DNA from: an uncultured Draconibacterium sp. | GTDB taxonomy: Bacteria; Bacteroidota; Bacteroidia; Bacteroidales; Prolixibacteraceae | Assembly: GCF_963675065.1 (NCBI RefSeq) | Contig: NZ_OY775906.1 | Coordinates: forward strand, 598,001-662,000 | DNA length: 64,000 nt | Direction of reading: 5' to 3' | Part shown: in pieces, positions 1 through 9,965 of the stretch | How positions within the stretch are numbered: the stretch's first letter is position 1 | Layout: every line of letters starts with the position of its first letter | Translations under genes and position numbers: made by a program | The notes under the pieces: model-generated | What the model was told of the DNA's origin: nothing | The model's input: only the letters and a program-made list of their open reading frames with translations | Databases searched by the model: none

Positions 1-348
1 GTAACCGTTTGTCCGGGACCAAATTTGGCTTATTTCTCAAAAATTTCGACTTTAAAAGAGATGGTTGATCATATTTACGGGCGTATAAACCTGCTTGATA
101 AAGGTTATCGTCCGCATATGTTTTTGAAGGAACTGAGTATGTATCTTGATATTTTTAAGGAGCGTATGGAAGCTTTTCAAAAAAATATGGATGATGTGAA
201 GGAAAAGCGTAACCTCGCAAAATTCAAAAAGAACCTAATGAGTGGCATTGAGTACTACAAAGACCTTTTTGGAGAAAAGAAAAAGGATGTAGTTCTTGAG
301 CTGGAAAAACTTGTTCAAAAATATTCAGTTCTGAACGAAGAATTGTAA
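1..348 (+). CDS. C-terminal part of an unrecognised protein (5' end outside window)
   Basis: The reading frame is open from the first base, so the true start lies before the window. The first in-frame TTG (position 25) is not a believable start, because the frame upstream continues with VTVCPGPN. The visible 115 residues are mostly helical and strongly charged, with lysine/glutamate-rich stretches such as KEKRNLAKFKK and GEKKKDVVLELEK, which suggests a coiled C-terminal tail following a folded domain. The single CPGPN cysteine motif near the edge could belong to a metal or cluster site, but nothing else supports that. I do not recognise the family. A hairpin terminator follows directly after the stop codon. 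Confidence 0.7.
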   Translation, partial: VTVCPGPNLAYFSKISTLKEMVDHIYGRINLLDKGYRPHMFLKELSMYLDIFKERMEAFQKNMDDVKEKRNLAKFKKNLMSGIEYYKDLFGEKKKDVVLELEKLVQKYSVLNEEL

Positions 349-368
349 TAATTTTCAAATTATCATAT

Positions 369-405
369 AAAAGCGGGATCCATTTGGTTGGGTTCCGCTT
401 TTTAT
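369..405 (+). terminator. Intrinsic terminator after the edge gene
   Basis: An AAAAGCGG arm and a CCGCTTTT arm enclose a GATCC/GGTTCC inner stem with some mismatch. A T-run follows at 398-405. It sits about 20 nt after the stop codon at 348. Confidence 0.7.
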
Positions 406-560
406 TTATGAAATCTGAAGATGTTAATGCAAAATGAAATTATTTATTGACAGTAATTGTGAATATGCCAAAAAACAGTGCGATGTGATGATAAACTGTT
501 TATATTTGGACGCATTAAAAATCTGGTTGTCGTTCGATACCACAAATTATTAGATCATCT

Positions 561-2465
561 ATGAAGCGTTGTCATTTGTTCCTTTTGGTATTCTCCTTGT
601 TTTTTATCAGTGTAAATGTTAAAGCCGAAAATGCTGACTCATTGTATGTTGCAACACATTACAATGAATCGGAATACTTCATCGAAATGCGCGACGGAGT
701 GAAGTTGTTTACCGTGGTTTACACGCCAAAAGACGAATCGAAAACTTACCCGATATTGATGAACCGTACCTGTTATAACGTTGACGGGACACGTAACAAT
801 AAACTTAGGGCGCCATCGGATTACCTGATTCGGGGCGGATATATTCTGGTATACCAGGATGTTCGCGGACGTTACATGTCGGGTGGAACTTTCGATAACA
901 TGCGTCCCAATATTCCGGGTAACGATGTAAAAAACAAAAAAGACATTGATGAAAGTTCAGATACTTACGATACCATCGACTGGCTGATAAAGAATATAAA
1001 AGGCAACAATGGAAGGGTAGGGATTTACGGTATTTCGTACCCCGGACATTACAGTGCAGCTGCTTTACTTGATGCGCACCCGGCCTTAAAAGCCTCTTCG
1101 CCACAGGCACCTATTTCTGATTTCTTTTTCGACGACTTCCATCACCAGGGGGCATTTCTGCAATCGTATATGGCAGCTTTTCCGGTGTTTGGTTATCAGA
1201 AAGATTCGTTGACCAACAAATCATGGTACGGCGATAAAATGATGCGTTTGTACAAAGATCGTCCTGCTGATGGTTATGAGTTTAACCTGGCGCTGGGACC
1301 GCTAAAAAATATCACGGAAAAATACCATTACGATAACTTTTTCTGGAACCAGGTGGTGGAGCATCCGAATTACGACGAGTTTTGGCAAAAGCGTTCAATT
1401 CTGCCGCATCTGAAAGACATTAATCCTGCGGTACTAACTGTTGGTGGATGGTTTGACGCCGAAGACCTGTTTGGGCCGATAAACATTTATAAAACCATTC
1501 AACAAAACGATCCGGATGCAAAAAGCACCATTGTTATGGGGCCGTGGACACATGGTGGCTGGTCGCGCGAACGTGGGCAGCAAACCATAAATCATATTTA
1601 CTTTGGCGATAGTATTTCTACTTTCTTTCAGCGCGAAATGGAAAAACCATTTTTCGATTATTACCTGAAAGATGAAGGAAAAATGACGCTGCCGGAAGCA
1701 TACATGTTTGATACCGGATTAAAAGAGTGGAGAAAATACGACGAATGGCCGCCAAAAGATGTGGCTCCAATTACCTTCTCGTTTGGTGAAAACGGCAAGT
1801 TGCTGATGGATGAAGATTCCAAAGCAGGTGCTGAATTCAGCTATATCAGCGATCCGGCAAAACCGGTGCCTTACCGTTCGGAGATTGAAGGTTTAACGTT
1901 TACACCGCGCTTGTTTATGACCGATGATCAGCGCCATGCCTCGTACCGCCCCGATGTGTTGACTTTTAAAACCGATGTTTTGGACAAAGATGTAACCATT
2001 GCGGGCGAAATTCTGGCACAACTGGTGGTTTCAATGACCGGCACCGATGCTGATTTTGTAGTGAAACTGATCGATGTTTATCCGGATGATTTTCCAAATT
2101 ACGAGCACAATCCTAAAAATATAATAATGGGAGGCTACCAGCAGTTGGTGCGTCACGAAGTGTTTCGCGGCCGTTTCCGTGACAGCTATTCCGAGCCAAA
2201 GCCATTTGAGCCCGGAGTGCCAACCAACGTAACCGTTCCGCTACAGGATGTGTTGCACACCTTTAAAAAAGGCCATCGTATAATGATTCAGATTCACAGT
2301 ACCTGGTTCCCGTATATCGACCGCAATCCGCAAAAATATGTCGACAATATTTACAAGGCGAATGAGGAAGATTTTATCAAATCGGAAATTACCATCCACG
2401 GTATGTCAACCGTAAAAGCCGGTGGTGATTTACCCACTATTGAGTTTCTGAAAAAAACGGATTAA
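561..2465 (+). CDS. Secreted CocE/NonD-type serine hydrolase (peptidase family S15)
   Basis: A 634-residue alpha/beta hydrolase of the X-Pro dipeptidyl-peptidase/CocE-glutaryl acylase group. A signal peptide (MKRCHLFLLVFSLFFISVNVKA) ends near residue 22. The nucleophile elbow GISYPG puts the catalytic serine at Ser159. The acid is Asp299 in GGWFDAEDLFG and the base is His331 in GPWTHGGW. From about residue 400 a jelly-roll C-terminal domain of the PepX_C type follows, as in the whole family. Family members cleave acyl-amide, ester or proline-containing dipeptide bonds; the substrate cannot be told from the sequence. The gene stands alone, with a TATATTTG -7-like box at 501-508, and is convergent with tsaC. 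Confidence 0.88.
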   Translation: MKRCHLFLLVFSLFFISVNVKAENADSLYVATHYNESEYFIEMRDGVKLFTVVYTPKDESKTYPILMNRTCYNVDGTRNNKLRAPSDYLIRGGYILVYQDVRGRYMSGGTFDNMRPNIPGNDVKNKKDIDESSDTYDTIDWLIKNIKGNNGRVGIYGISYPGHYSAAALLDAHPALKASSPQAPISDFFFDDFHHQGAFLQSYMAAFPVFGYQKDSLTNKSWYGDKMMRLYKDRPADGYEFNLALGPLKNITEKYHYDNFFWNQVVEHPNYDEFWQKRSILPHLKDINPAVLTVGGWFDAEDLFGPINIYKTIQQNDPDAKSTIVMGPWTHGGWSRERGQQTINHIYFGDSISTFFQREMEKPFFDYYLKDEGKMTLPEAYMFDTGLKEWRKYDEWPPKDVAPITFSFGENGKLLMDEDSKAGAEFSYISDPAKPVPYRSEIEGLTFTPRLFMTDDQRHASYRPDVLTFKTDVLDKDVTIAGEILAQLVVSMTGTDADFVVKLIDVYPDDFPNYEHNPKNIIMGGYQQLVRHEVFRGRFRDSYSEPKPFEPGVPTNVTVPLQDVLHTFKKGHRIMIQIHSTWFPYIDRNPQKYVDNIYKANEEDFIKSEITIHGMSTVKAGGDLPTIEFLKKTD

Positions 2466-2489
2466 CGGATAAAGGTTGATGCTGTTTGC

Positions 2490-3446
2490 TTATTTATCCC
2501 GGTATTGATAAACAGCCTTTTTAAGCCTGTCCATAATGGCAATGCCGATACCTGTTTCAGGAACAGGTTCTGCAATTATCAGGTCGACATCCGAATCCTC
2601 GAGACGATGCAATGCTTCAAAGAAATTTGCTGCAGCTTCGCTTAAATCTCGGTTCGATGATAAACGCTCGATCTGATGATACTTTTCCGGTTCCGTTACT
2701 TCAGAAAAAGCCAGGAAACCTATTTTTTTGTTTTCTGAATATTCGGGCACTTTGCCTAAAAGGTACATGGGTTTGCGGGGGCTGTAATGCGATTTTAACA
2801 ATCCCGGCGATTTTATTGGCGAATTGGCCTCCGCAGTTTTACTTTGCGGAAGAACCTTGGCTAAATCCTGTTCTGTAATAAATCCGGGTCTTAGTATTTT
2901 AAATTCTCCGTGGCAGAGTTCGATAACTGTTGACTCGATACCAACTTTAGGAAGTTCGCCGTTTAAAATACATTTTAGCTCAGGAAGCTGTTTTTGAACG
3001 TGCTCGGGAGTAGTTGGGCTTAACATTCCAAACCGGTTGGCACTGGGTGCAGCAATCAATTTTCCTGATAGCTTTAACAGTTCTCGGGCGGTATGGTTGG
3101 CCGGCATACGAACGGCAACTGTATCCAATCCGGCCGAAACGATATCAGGAACCGATTTTTGTTTTTTTGCAACTATGGTTAAAGGCCCCGGCCAGAAATG
3201 TTCAGCCAAATTTAATAGGGCTTCATCAATCTCAACAAAAAGTTTTTCGAGTTCAGAAACCTCCCGGATATGCACAATTAGCGGATTAAATGTTGGTCGC
3301 TCTTTGGTCGCAAATATTTTTGCAACAGCCTCGGCATTAAATGCATCTGCACCTAAACCATAAACCGTTTCGGTAGGGAAAGCCACCAATTCACCATTTT
3401 CAATAAGTTTGGCCGCTAATTTAATATCGTTGCTAATCGAATTCAT
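2490..3446 (-). CDS. tsaC: L-threonylcarbamoyladenylate synthase (Sua5/YwlC type)
   Basis: Makes threonylcarbamoyl-AMP from threonine, bicarbonate and ATP, the first step of the t6A37 tRNA modification. The YrdC domain occupies about residues 10-190 and starts with ENGELVAFPTETVYGLGADAF. It carries the typical KERPxxxPL (KERPTFNPL), the WPGPLT stretch and SANRFGMLSPT. The remaining C-terminal third is the smaller Sua5 domain, so this is the long two-domain form (318 aa). I start at the ATG at 3446; the frame can be extended eight codons to a GTG at 3470, but that start is less likely. It is convergent with the S15 hydrolase. Confidence 0.92.
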   Translation of the reverse strand: MNSISNDIKLAAKLIENGELVAFPTETVYGLGADAFNAEAVAKIFATKERPTFNPLIVHIREVSELEKLFVEIDEALLNLAEHFWPGPLTIVAKKQKSVPDIVSAGLDTVAVRMPANHTARELLKLSGKLIAAPSANRFGMLSPTTPEHVQKQLPELKCILNGELPKVGIESTVIELCHGEFKILRPGFITEQDLAKVLPQSKTAEANSPIKSPGLLKSHYSPRKPMYLLGKVPEYSENKKIGFLAFSEVTEPEKYHQIERLSSNRDLSEAAANFFEALHRLEDSDVDLIIAEPVPETGIGIAIMDRLKKAVYQYRDK

Positions 3447-3551
3447 TCTTTGCTTCAAATTTGTGGGCACAAATATCTAAAAAATAAGGGAGAGTTGTGA
3501 AAGCAAATCTTCCTTTATGATTAAAGTTTCCCTGAAATGCCGATTCGTTAA

Positions 3552-4124
3552 TTATTTCCCCTTTCGCAGGCGGAAACGGGCCGGATGAATAGGGAAGACG
3601 CCTTCATTTACGAATTTGATATCTTCAACCGAATAGAAAGCTTTTGGGTTGGTTGTTTTCACAATTGTCTCCACCTTCTTAATTTCCGAACGTTGGATGA
3701 TACTGTGAATGATGCTCACCCGTTCGTTGGCTCCCTGAGCATGGTGGTGAGTAATGCCGTAACCGGCAGCTGTAAGGGTTTCAATAAGTTTGCTCGCTTC
3801 TTTACGGGTAATTATCTGTAGTTTAACAATACCTACAGCAAGTTTCTCCTCAATAAGCAAGCCTACATAATTTCCACATGCAAAACCGGCAGCATAAGCT
3901 ATGTAACAAAACCAGTTGTCGAGATTTTGAAAGATCTTTGAAATGGCAATCAGCCAAATCAGAATCTCAAAAAATCCCAGTAGCGGAGCCCATAACTTGT
4001 GCCCTTTTGAAACCATAACAATTCGAATAGTTCCAATAGTTACATCCAAAACACGCGAAAAAAAGATCAGTGCTGGAAGCAACGCGTAGGTAAATAATGT
4101 ACTATCGTAAAAACTTATCTCCAT
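3552..4124 (-). CDS. DUF2179/DUF5698 membrane protein (UPF0316 type)
   Basis: A 190-residue inner-membrane protein. The N-terminal half holds about three hydrophobic segments (around residues 8-28, 42-62 and 66-86), including SRVLDVTIGTIRIVMVSKG, typical of the UPF0316 family. The C-terminal half (about 100-180) is a soluble DUF2179-like domain with GYGITHHHAQGANERVSII. Function is unknown in the family; DUF2179 resembles small ligand-sensing ferredoxin-like domains. The start is the ATG at 4124; the frame runs back to a TTG at 4169, which I consider spurious. It lies 104 nt downstream of prfC on the same strand and may be cotranscribed. Confidence 0.8.
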   Translation of the reverse strand: MEISFYDSTLFTYALLPALIFFSRVLDVTIGTIRIVMVSKGHKLWAPLLGFFEILIWLIAISKIFQNLDNWFCYIAYAAGFACGNYVGLLIEEKLAVGIVKLQIITRKEASKLIETLTAAGYGITHHHAQGANERVSIIHSIIQRSEIKKVETIVKTTNPKAFYSVEDIKFVNEGVFPIHPARFRLRKGK

Positions 4125-4228
4125 AAAAGTAAATGTGTCAATTCTTTTGTCATTTCGGATAAGCAACAATTCCGAATTCTAATTTTCAAAGGTAGCGGTT
4201 TCTCGCATTGTTCGAAATAACAAACGCT

Positions 4229-5803
4229 TTAAAACTCCGAAGTAAAATGGAACTTAATGTCTTTGAATTCGTCCTGAGCCATTTGTAAAATAAAGGATGA
4301 ATCGGCCATAAATACATTGCGACCAAGTTTATCTTTTGCCATTTTCTGGTGTTTACGCTTTTTAAACTCGGTTAGTATCTTTTCATCATCACACTCAATC
4401 CAGCAGGCTTTGTGCATCGACAGCGGTTCGAAACGACATTTTGCACCGTATTCGTGTTCCAGACGATACTGGATAACTTCGAACTGAAGTTGGCCAACAG
4501 TTCCAATAATTTTTCGTCCGTTAAAGGCACTGGTAAAAAGCTGTGCCACACCTTCATCCATTAACTGGTCGATACCTTTGGCCAACTGCTTTGATTTCAT
4601 TGGATCGGCATTTTCAACAAAACGGAACATCTCAGGTGAGAAACTCGGCAGCCCTTTAAAGTGGATATCTTCACCATCGGTAACTGTGTCGCCAATAATG
4701 TAATTCCCGGTATCCGGCACACCGATAATATCTCCCGGATAAGCTTCTTCAACGATCTCTTTTTGCGAGGCCATAAATGCTGTTGGGCTGGAAACACGGA
4801 ATGATTTTCCCAAACGGATATTCTTGTACATTTTATTTCGCTCGAATTTTCCGGAGCAAATTTTAACAAAGGCAATTCGGCTTCGGTGATTCGGATCGAT
4901 GTTGGCATGAATTTTAAAAACAAATCCTGTAAATCCTTTCTCGTCAGGTTTTACTACACGTTCTTCGGTAGTACTGGGTTGTGGAACAGGTGCAATTTTA
5001 ACAAATGAATCGAGCAATTCCTGTACGCCGAAATTATAAAGTGCACTACCAAAAAATACCGGTGCCAGTTCTCCCGATAAGTAGTCTTCGCTGTTAAACT
5101 CAGGGTAAATACCTTCTACCAGCTCCAACTCTTCGCGCAGTACGTCTGCATCGTCGCCAATGTGGTCTTCCAAAGTTGGATCCGAAACGTCTTCAAACTT
5201 AATGCGTTCTTCAATTTCCTGAATATCGGGAGTAAAAAGTTTCAGGCTCCGGTTAAAAATATTGTAAACACCTTTAAAGTCGGGTCCATTGTTAATTGGC
5301 CAACTTAGCGGGCGCACTTTAATCTTCAGCTGATCTTCAATTTCGTCCATTAAGGTAAACGGATCTCCCGCCGGGCGGTCCATTTTATTTACAAAAACGA
5401 TAACCGGTGTTTTGCGCATCCGGCAAACGTTCATAAGTTTTTCTGTTTGCGGCTCAACACCTTTTGCTGCGTCAATAACGATAATAACACTATCAACCGC
5501 GGTAAGTGTACGGAAAGTGTCTTCCTGGAAATCCTGGTGACCAGGAGTATCCAGAATGTTTATCTTGTAGCCGTTGTACTCGAAACCCATTACCGAAGTA
5601 GCCACAGAAATACCACGCTGGCGTTCAATCTCCATAAAATCGGAAGTGGCACCTTTTTTAATTTTGTTGCTTTTTACAGCACCTGCCACACGAATTGCTC
5701 CACCAAAAAGAAGTAGTTTCTCGGTTAAAGTGGTTTTTCCGGCATCCGGGTGACTCACAATTCCAAAAGTGCGACGACGTTGTATTTCCTCTAAAAAACT
5801 CAT
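4229..5803 (-). CDS. prfC: Peptide chain release factor 3 (RF3)
   Basis: A 524-residue translational GTPase that recycles RF1/RF2 from the ribosome after peptide release. G1 is HPDAGKTT (residues 18-25), G3 DTPGHQDF (85-92) and G4 NKMD (139-142). The G2 region shows ERQRGISV. The RF3-specific C-terminal part (FRFVENADPMKSKQLAKGIDQL) separates it from EF-G, and the length matches RF3. The start codon is followed directly by SFLEEIQRRRTFGIVSHPDAGKTT, as in other RF3 proteins. Confidence 0.96.
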   Translation of the reverse strand: MSFLEEIQRRRTFGIVSHPDAGKTTLTEKLLLFGGAIRVAGAVKSNKIKKGATSDFMEIERQRGISVATSVMGFEYNGYKINILDTPGHQDFQEDTFRTLTAVDSVIIVIDAAKGVEPQTEKLMNVCRMRKTPVIVFVNKMDRPAGDPFTLMDEIEDQLKIKVRPLSWPINNGPDFKGVYNIFNRSLKLFTPDIQEIEERIKFEDVSDPTLEDHIGDDADVLREELELVEGIYPEFNSEDYLSGELAPVFFGSALYNFGVQELLDSFVKIAPVPQPSTTEERVVKPDEKGFTGFVFKIHANIDPNHRSRIAFVKICSGKFERNKMYKNIRLGKSFRVSSPTAFMASQKEIVEEAYPGDIIGVPDTGNYIIGDTVTDGEDIHFKGLPSFSPEMFRFVENADPMKSKQLAKGIDQLMDEGVAQLFTSAFNGRKIIGTVGQLQFEVIQYRLEHEYGAKCRFEPLSMHKACWIECDDEKILTEFKKRKHQKMAKDKLGRNVFMADSSFILQMAQDEFKDIKFHFTSEF

Positions 5804-5916
5804 TTGCTATCGTATATGTAATGCGGGCGCAAAAATAGAAAAGATATTTTAATTCATCTTATAAAACAGAAAGAGCTGTTTGGTGTTAATTCTAAAACAG
5901 GAAAAGTAACAGCTAC

Positions 5917-6453
5917 ATGATTTTTATAAATGGCAACAAACTGAAATTTGAGACCTACAAAAACGACTTGGTAAATTTATATATCGATACCTTTTCGGCA
6001 GGTAAAAGTTTTCAGTATCATTCTGAAGAAGAAACTGCAGCCTACCTTCAATCTATTTTTGATGTTGGATACGGAATTCTTGCCATGGAGGGAAATGATC
6101 TGGTGGGTGCAATTCTGCTCACACCTTTAAGTTTCGATAAATTGCTACCGGCAGAAATAAGCAAAAACTTTGATGTGAAACGCTCTGTTTATGTTGCTGA
6201 AATGATGGTGGAAAAACCAAAACAAGGGCAGGGGATTGGTAGAAGGTTGCTGACCCGTTTTCTGAAAGAGGCAGATCGAAACCAATTTGACCACGCTTTT
6301 ATTCGTGTTTGGGTAGAAAACGATGCTGCTGTTGGTTTGTACAAAAAAATGGGATTCGAAGTCTGTTCAACAATCGTTCAGCCCATATTACTGGCCGATA
6401 AAAGTGAAACTTTCGATTTCGAGAAGATTTATCTGCATCAGCAACTCAACTGA
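5917..6453 (+). CDS. GNAT-family N-acetyltransferase
   Basis: A 178-residue single-domain GCN5-related acetyltransferase. The acetyl-CoA loop motif reads VAEMMVEKPKQGQGIGRRLL (Q/RxxGxG/A form, around residues 90-110). It is followed by the typical C-terminal strand-helix IRVWVENDAAVGLYKKMGFEV. The substrate is unknown. It is transcribed away from prfC, and its stop lies 110 nt before ovoA. The two could share a transcript but no functional link is evident. Confidence 0.87.
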   Translation: MIFINGNKLKFETYKNDLVNLYIDTFSAGKSFQYHSEEETAAYLQSIFDVGYGILAMEGNDLVGAILLTPLSFDKLLPAEISKNFDVKRSVYVAEMMVEKPKQGQGIGRRLLTRFLKEADRNQFDHAFIRVWVENDAAVGLYKKMGFEVCSTIVQPILLADKSETFDFEKIYLHQQLN

Positions 6454-6563
6454 TTTTCCGACTCAATATTTATCCATAACTTAAACAATTTTAACCTTTA
6501 ATTTGCTATAACCTGATTACATTCGTTTTTTTTGAATATCGATTTCCAGAAGTATATAATGTT

Positions 6564-8669
6564 ATGAATAGTTTGATAGCCCATACAACCGATTTGATTA
6601 ACGGAGATGCTGAACAAAAAAAGGCAGAAATCCGCGATTACTTTTTAAAAACATATGCCCTCGATGAAAAACTATATAAACACTTAAAAAGCGATAGAGC
6701 ATTTTTTCGCAGGGCCGACCCACTGCGGCATCCGCTCATATTTTATTACGGACATACCGCTGTGTTTTTTATCAATAAACTGGTACTGGCAAAAATTCTG
6801 GATCATCGGATCGACTCCCATTTCGAATCCGTTTTTGCAATTGGGGTAGACGAAATGAGTTGGGATGATTTAAACGAATCGAATTATGATTGGCCTACCG
6901 TAGAAGAGGTTTTTGAATACCGCCAGAAGGTTAGAGAAGTGGTGTTAGATATAATCGATTCGACTCCACTGACTTTACCCATCAACTGGGAGAATCCGTT
7001 TTGGATTATTATGATGGGGATTGAACACGAGCGCATTCATATTGAAACATCTTCGGTGTTGATAAGGCAATTACCGCTGGAATTTTTAAAACCGAATGTT
7101 TTCGACGTGCCGTGCAAAGAATCGGGCGATGCGCCCAAGAACCGCATGTTAAACGTTGAAGGAAGAGAAGTGGTTGTTGGAAAACCTCACGATCATCGAT
7201 TTTATGGTTGGGATGTGGAATATGGCGAGCATCAGGTTGCGGTTGATAGCTTTAAAGCTTCGGAATACCTGGTTTCTAATGGCGAATTTCTTGAATTTGT
7301 AGAGGATGGCGGTTACAAAACTGAGGAATACTGGACTGAAGAAGGCTGGAGTTGGTGTCAATATCAGAAAGCAGAATTTCCATTGTTTTGGCGAAAAGAC
7401 AAGGGGATGTACTTTTTGCGGCTTTTTGATCAGGAAATTGAAATGCCCTGGAACTGGCCGGTTGAACTGAATTACCTGGAAGCAAAAGCTTTTGCCAACT
7501 GGAAAACAAAACAAACAGGTAAAACCTATCGTTTGCCAACCGAAGCTGAATGGTATCGACTGGCAGAACAAAATGGAATAAACGATGATAATTATGCTAC
7601 AGTGCGGGCAAATATTGGTTTGGAACAGTTTGTATCGCCATGCCCGGTGAATCAGTTCAAACAAGGTGATTTTTACGATATTGTTGGAAATGTCTGGCAA
7701 TGGACCGAAACACCGGTGACAGGTTATCCGGGATTTAAAGTGCACCCTTTGTACGACGATTTTTCAACCCCTACTTTCGACGGAAAGCACAATATGATTA
7801 AAGGTGGTTCCTGGATTTCAACAGGAAACGAAGCTACATGGCACGCACGTTATGCGTTTCGCAGGCATTTTTATCAGCACGCAGGATTTCGTTTGGTAGA
7901 GTCTGAAAATCCCTTGATTATACGAAATGACTCTTATGAAACCGATTCAGAAGTGGCGCAGTCATGTGCGTTTAATTATGGCGCACCGGTGTTGGGATTT
8001 GACAATTTCCCGAAAAGTATTGCTGAAATCTGTAAGCAATATGCAGGAGACCGGAGCTCGCTTAAACTACTTGATTTGAACTGCGATACCGGAAGAACAG
8101 CTTTCGAATTGTCCGGTTCCTATAAACAAATTACCGGAATTGATTTTTCAGCGCGTTTTATCCGAATGGCCATTCAGCTACAGGAACAAGGGTTCATTCG
8201 CTACATCACAAAAGATGAAGGCGAATTGGTACATTATCACGATGTACAATTGTCGGAGCTGGGGCTGAATCCCAAAGATAACCTGCAATTTATGCAGGCT
8301 GATGCCAATAACCTGAAGCCAATTTACACAGGTTATGATGTAATTCTGGCCATTAAATTATTGGAGGAACTGTATAATCCAAAACAATTTTTGACAACCA
8401 TTCATAAGCGTTTAAATGTCAATGGAATTCTAATTGTAGGTTCAAGGTACGACTGGGAGGAAAACGAGCTAAAACGAGAGAATTGGCCCGGCGCATTTAA
8501 AAAAGATGGTGAGCCGGTTACCTCATTCGAAGGCATAAAGGCGCTGTTGCAGGATAATTTTGAGCTGATTTCAGAACCCGTAAATCAGTATGCAGCCTTA
8601 CCTTTGTCGTCACGAGATGTTAAAGTATCCGTGGTTGAAATCTCAGTTTGGCGAAAACGTACATCCTGA
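6564..8669 (+). CDS. ovoA: 5-histidylcysteine sulfoxide synthase with fused methyltransferase (ovothiol biosynthesis)
   Basis: A 701-residue three-domain protein of OvoA type. It joins cysteine to the imidazole C5 of histidine with oxygen at a non-haem iron, the first step to the thiol-histidine antioxidant ovothiol A; the C-terminal SAM domain is thought to N-methylate the product. Residues about 20-190 are a DinB-like domain with the iron motif HxxxHxE (His155, His159) and an upstream candidate ligand His64. Residues about 195-445 are the formylglycine-synthase-like (FGE-sulfatase) domain, with TYRLPTEAEW, GNVWQWTE and KGGSW. Residues about 470-700 are the methyltransferase (LLDLNCDTGRTAFELSG, motif I in somewhat degenerate form). 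No signal peptide, so cytosolic. No sulfoxide lyase (OvoB) gene is adjacent. Confidence 0.9.
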   Translation: MNSLIAHTTDLINGDAEQKKAEIRDYFLKTYALDEKLYKHLKSDRAFFRRADPLRHPLIFYYGHTAVFFINKLVLAKILDHRIDSHFESVFAIGVDEMSWDDLNESNYDWPTVEEVFEYRQKVREVVLDIIDSTPLTLPINWENPFWIIMMGIEHERIHIETSSVLIRQLPLEFLKPNVFDVPCKESGDAPKNRMLNVEGREVVVGKPHDHRFYGWDVEYGEHQVAVDSFKASEYLVSNGEFLEFVEDGGYKTEEYWTEEGWSWCQYQKAEFPLFWRKDKGMYFLRLFDQEIEMPWNWPVELNYLEAKAFANWKTKQTGKTYRLPTEAEWYRLAEQNGINDDNYATVRANIGLEQFVSPCPVNQFKQGDFYDIVGNVWQWTETPVTGYPGFKVHPLYDDFSTPTFDGKHNMIKGGSWISTGNEATWHARYAFRRHFYQHAGFRLVESENPLIIRNDSYETDSEVAQSCAFNYGAPVLGFDNFPKSIAEICKQYAGDRSSLKLLDLNCDTGRTAFELSGSYKQITGIDFSARFIRMAIQLQEQGFIRYITKDEGELVHYHDVQLSELGLNPKDNLQFMQADANNLKPIYTGYDVILAIKLLEELYNPKQFLTTIHKRLNVNGILIVGSRYDWEENELKRENWPGAFKKDGEPVTSFEGIKALLQDNFELISEPVNQYAALPLSSRDVKVSVVEISVWRKRTS

Positions 8670-8678
8670 ATTAAAAAG

Positions 8679-9797
8679 TTAGCGTCGGTTTGGTTTTTTT
8701 ACTGATTTAAACGAATCAGAAATATATTCCCAGCAGGCCTTGTGAAATTTTACATCAGATTTTCCGAGGATATCGTGGTAGCTTTTGGGCTCATCATCCG
8801 GATGGAAGATTTTTAATCCCATATCTTCGTATAAAGCCGAAACTTCAGGGTGAAACTGAACGGCAAAAACATGCGGATAAGTGCTGTGTGCAACTCCTTC
8901 AATAATTTTGCCATCAGGCGATAAACAGGTAACTTCCATTCCTTTTCCCAGCTTTTCAATGGCCTGGTGGTGGCTGCTGTAAATGCGTGGTGTTGCCTTT
9001 TTCGACACTTTTATGGTTTCACCAAAAAGCGGGTTGTCGGTAAATTGTATTGTATGGAGGTTAATGCCCATAAAAAGCGAATCTTTCTTGATTAACTGCC
9101 AGTAATTGCGGTGCATGTTGGCTCGGCCAATAGCAACTGTTTCTTCGGGTGTTTCGGCGTTATAAACCTCAGCAGGAATGTCCTGGATCAATGTTCCGCC
9201 GGTACCCACATTCATGGTTTGCATGCCCAGACAAAATCCGGTTACTACATAATCCGGCCGCTCGGCGAGGAAGGGTTTAAACGATTCGTCCTGGTAGCCT
9301 CCCAGCAAGTGAAACATAAATGTAGATTCGTAATAATGACGTGCAGGAGTAAATACGCCACATTTTGTATTTTCCTCACCGTAAATGGCCGGCGGAATAT
9401 CGGCACCGCCAAAAAATATAATCCCAATTGAATTATCGAAAACCTTTTTCAGCTGGGCAGTAACATCATTTTCCTGGAATAAATTTGTCTCGTTCAGGTT
9501 ACCGGTAATTTCGTGTAGAAAAAAATTGTCGAGTTTATTTTCTTCAATATATTGTTGTGTTTTTGAGAAATCGGTTTTTTGTCCTTCGTAATAAACACCA
9601 ACAAATTTCACTTTACTTTTATTTACTTTCAGGATATTGTTATCGGTAAGATATTGAATCGTTTTTATACGATGTACCGAAGGATCGCAAAGAATAATGT
9701 ATTTTTTACGGGTATTAAAATCGGTATCGAAAAAATGTTGGGCAAACGAGGTACTAACCAGCAGAAACGCAATGAGAAGTAATAGCAGCTTTTTCAT
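8679..9797 (-). CDS. Exported class I glutamine amidotransferase-like hydrolase (peptidase C26 type)
   Basis: 372 residues with a clear signal peptide (MKKLLLLLIAFLLVSTSFA). The domain resembles gamma-glutamyl-GABA hydrolase PuuD: the nucleophile elbow is GFCLGMQTMNVGTGGT (Cys around residue 193) and the catalytic His-Glu pair lies in AVQFHPEVSA. FGGADIPPAIYG earlier matches the substrate loop of the group. Family members hydrolyse gamma-glutamyl amide bonds in the cytosol; an exported version is less usual and might act on peptides or murein fragments, but that is inference. It is convergent with ovoA with only 9 nt between the genes. Confidence 0.78.
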   Translation of the reverse strand: MKKLLLLLIAFLLVSTSFAQHFFDTDFNTRKKYIILCDPSVHRIKTIQYLTDNNILKVNKSKVKFVGVYYEGQKTDFSKTQQYIEENKLDNFFLHEITGNLNETNLFQENDVTAQLKKVFDNSIGIIFFGGADIPPAIYGEENTKCGVFTPARHYYESTFMFHLLGGYQDESFKPFLAERPDYVVTGFCLGMQTMNVGTGGTLIQDIPAEVYNAETPEETVAIGRANMHRNYWQLIKKDSLFMGINLHTIQFTDNPLFGETIKVSKKATPRIYSSHHQAIEKLGKGMEVTCLSPDGKIIEGVAHSTYPHVFAVQFHPEVSALYEDMGLKIFHPDDEPKSYHDILGKSDVKFHKACWEYISDSFKSVKKPNRR

Positions 9798-9965
9798 TTT
9801 AAATTAATTAATGTTTTTGTTGACCAGAATAATTCATCACCAAAATTAAAAGATTACCACGGCCAGCAATGCATTGTTCGCAGTATTTAAATAAAACATA
9901 ATTTAGACTGTAGACATTCTATAAACTTTGTACATTTGTCTAATCATATAAAAAGAAAAAAGGTT

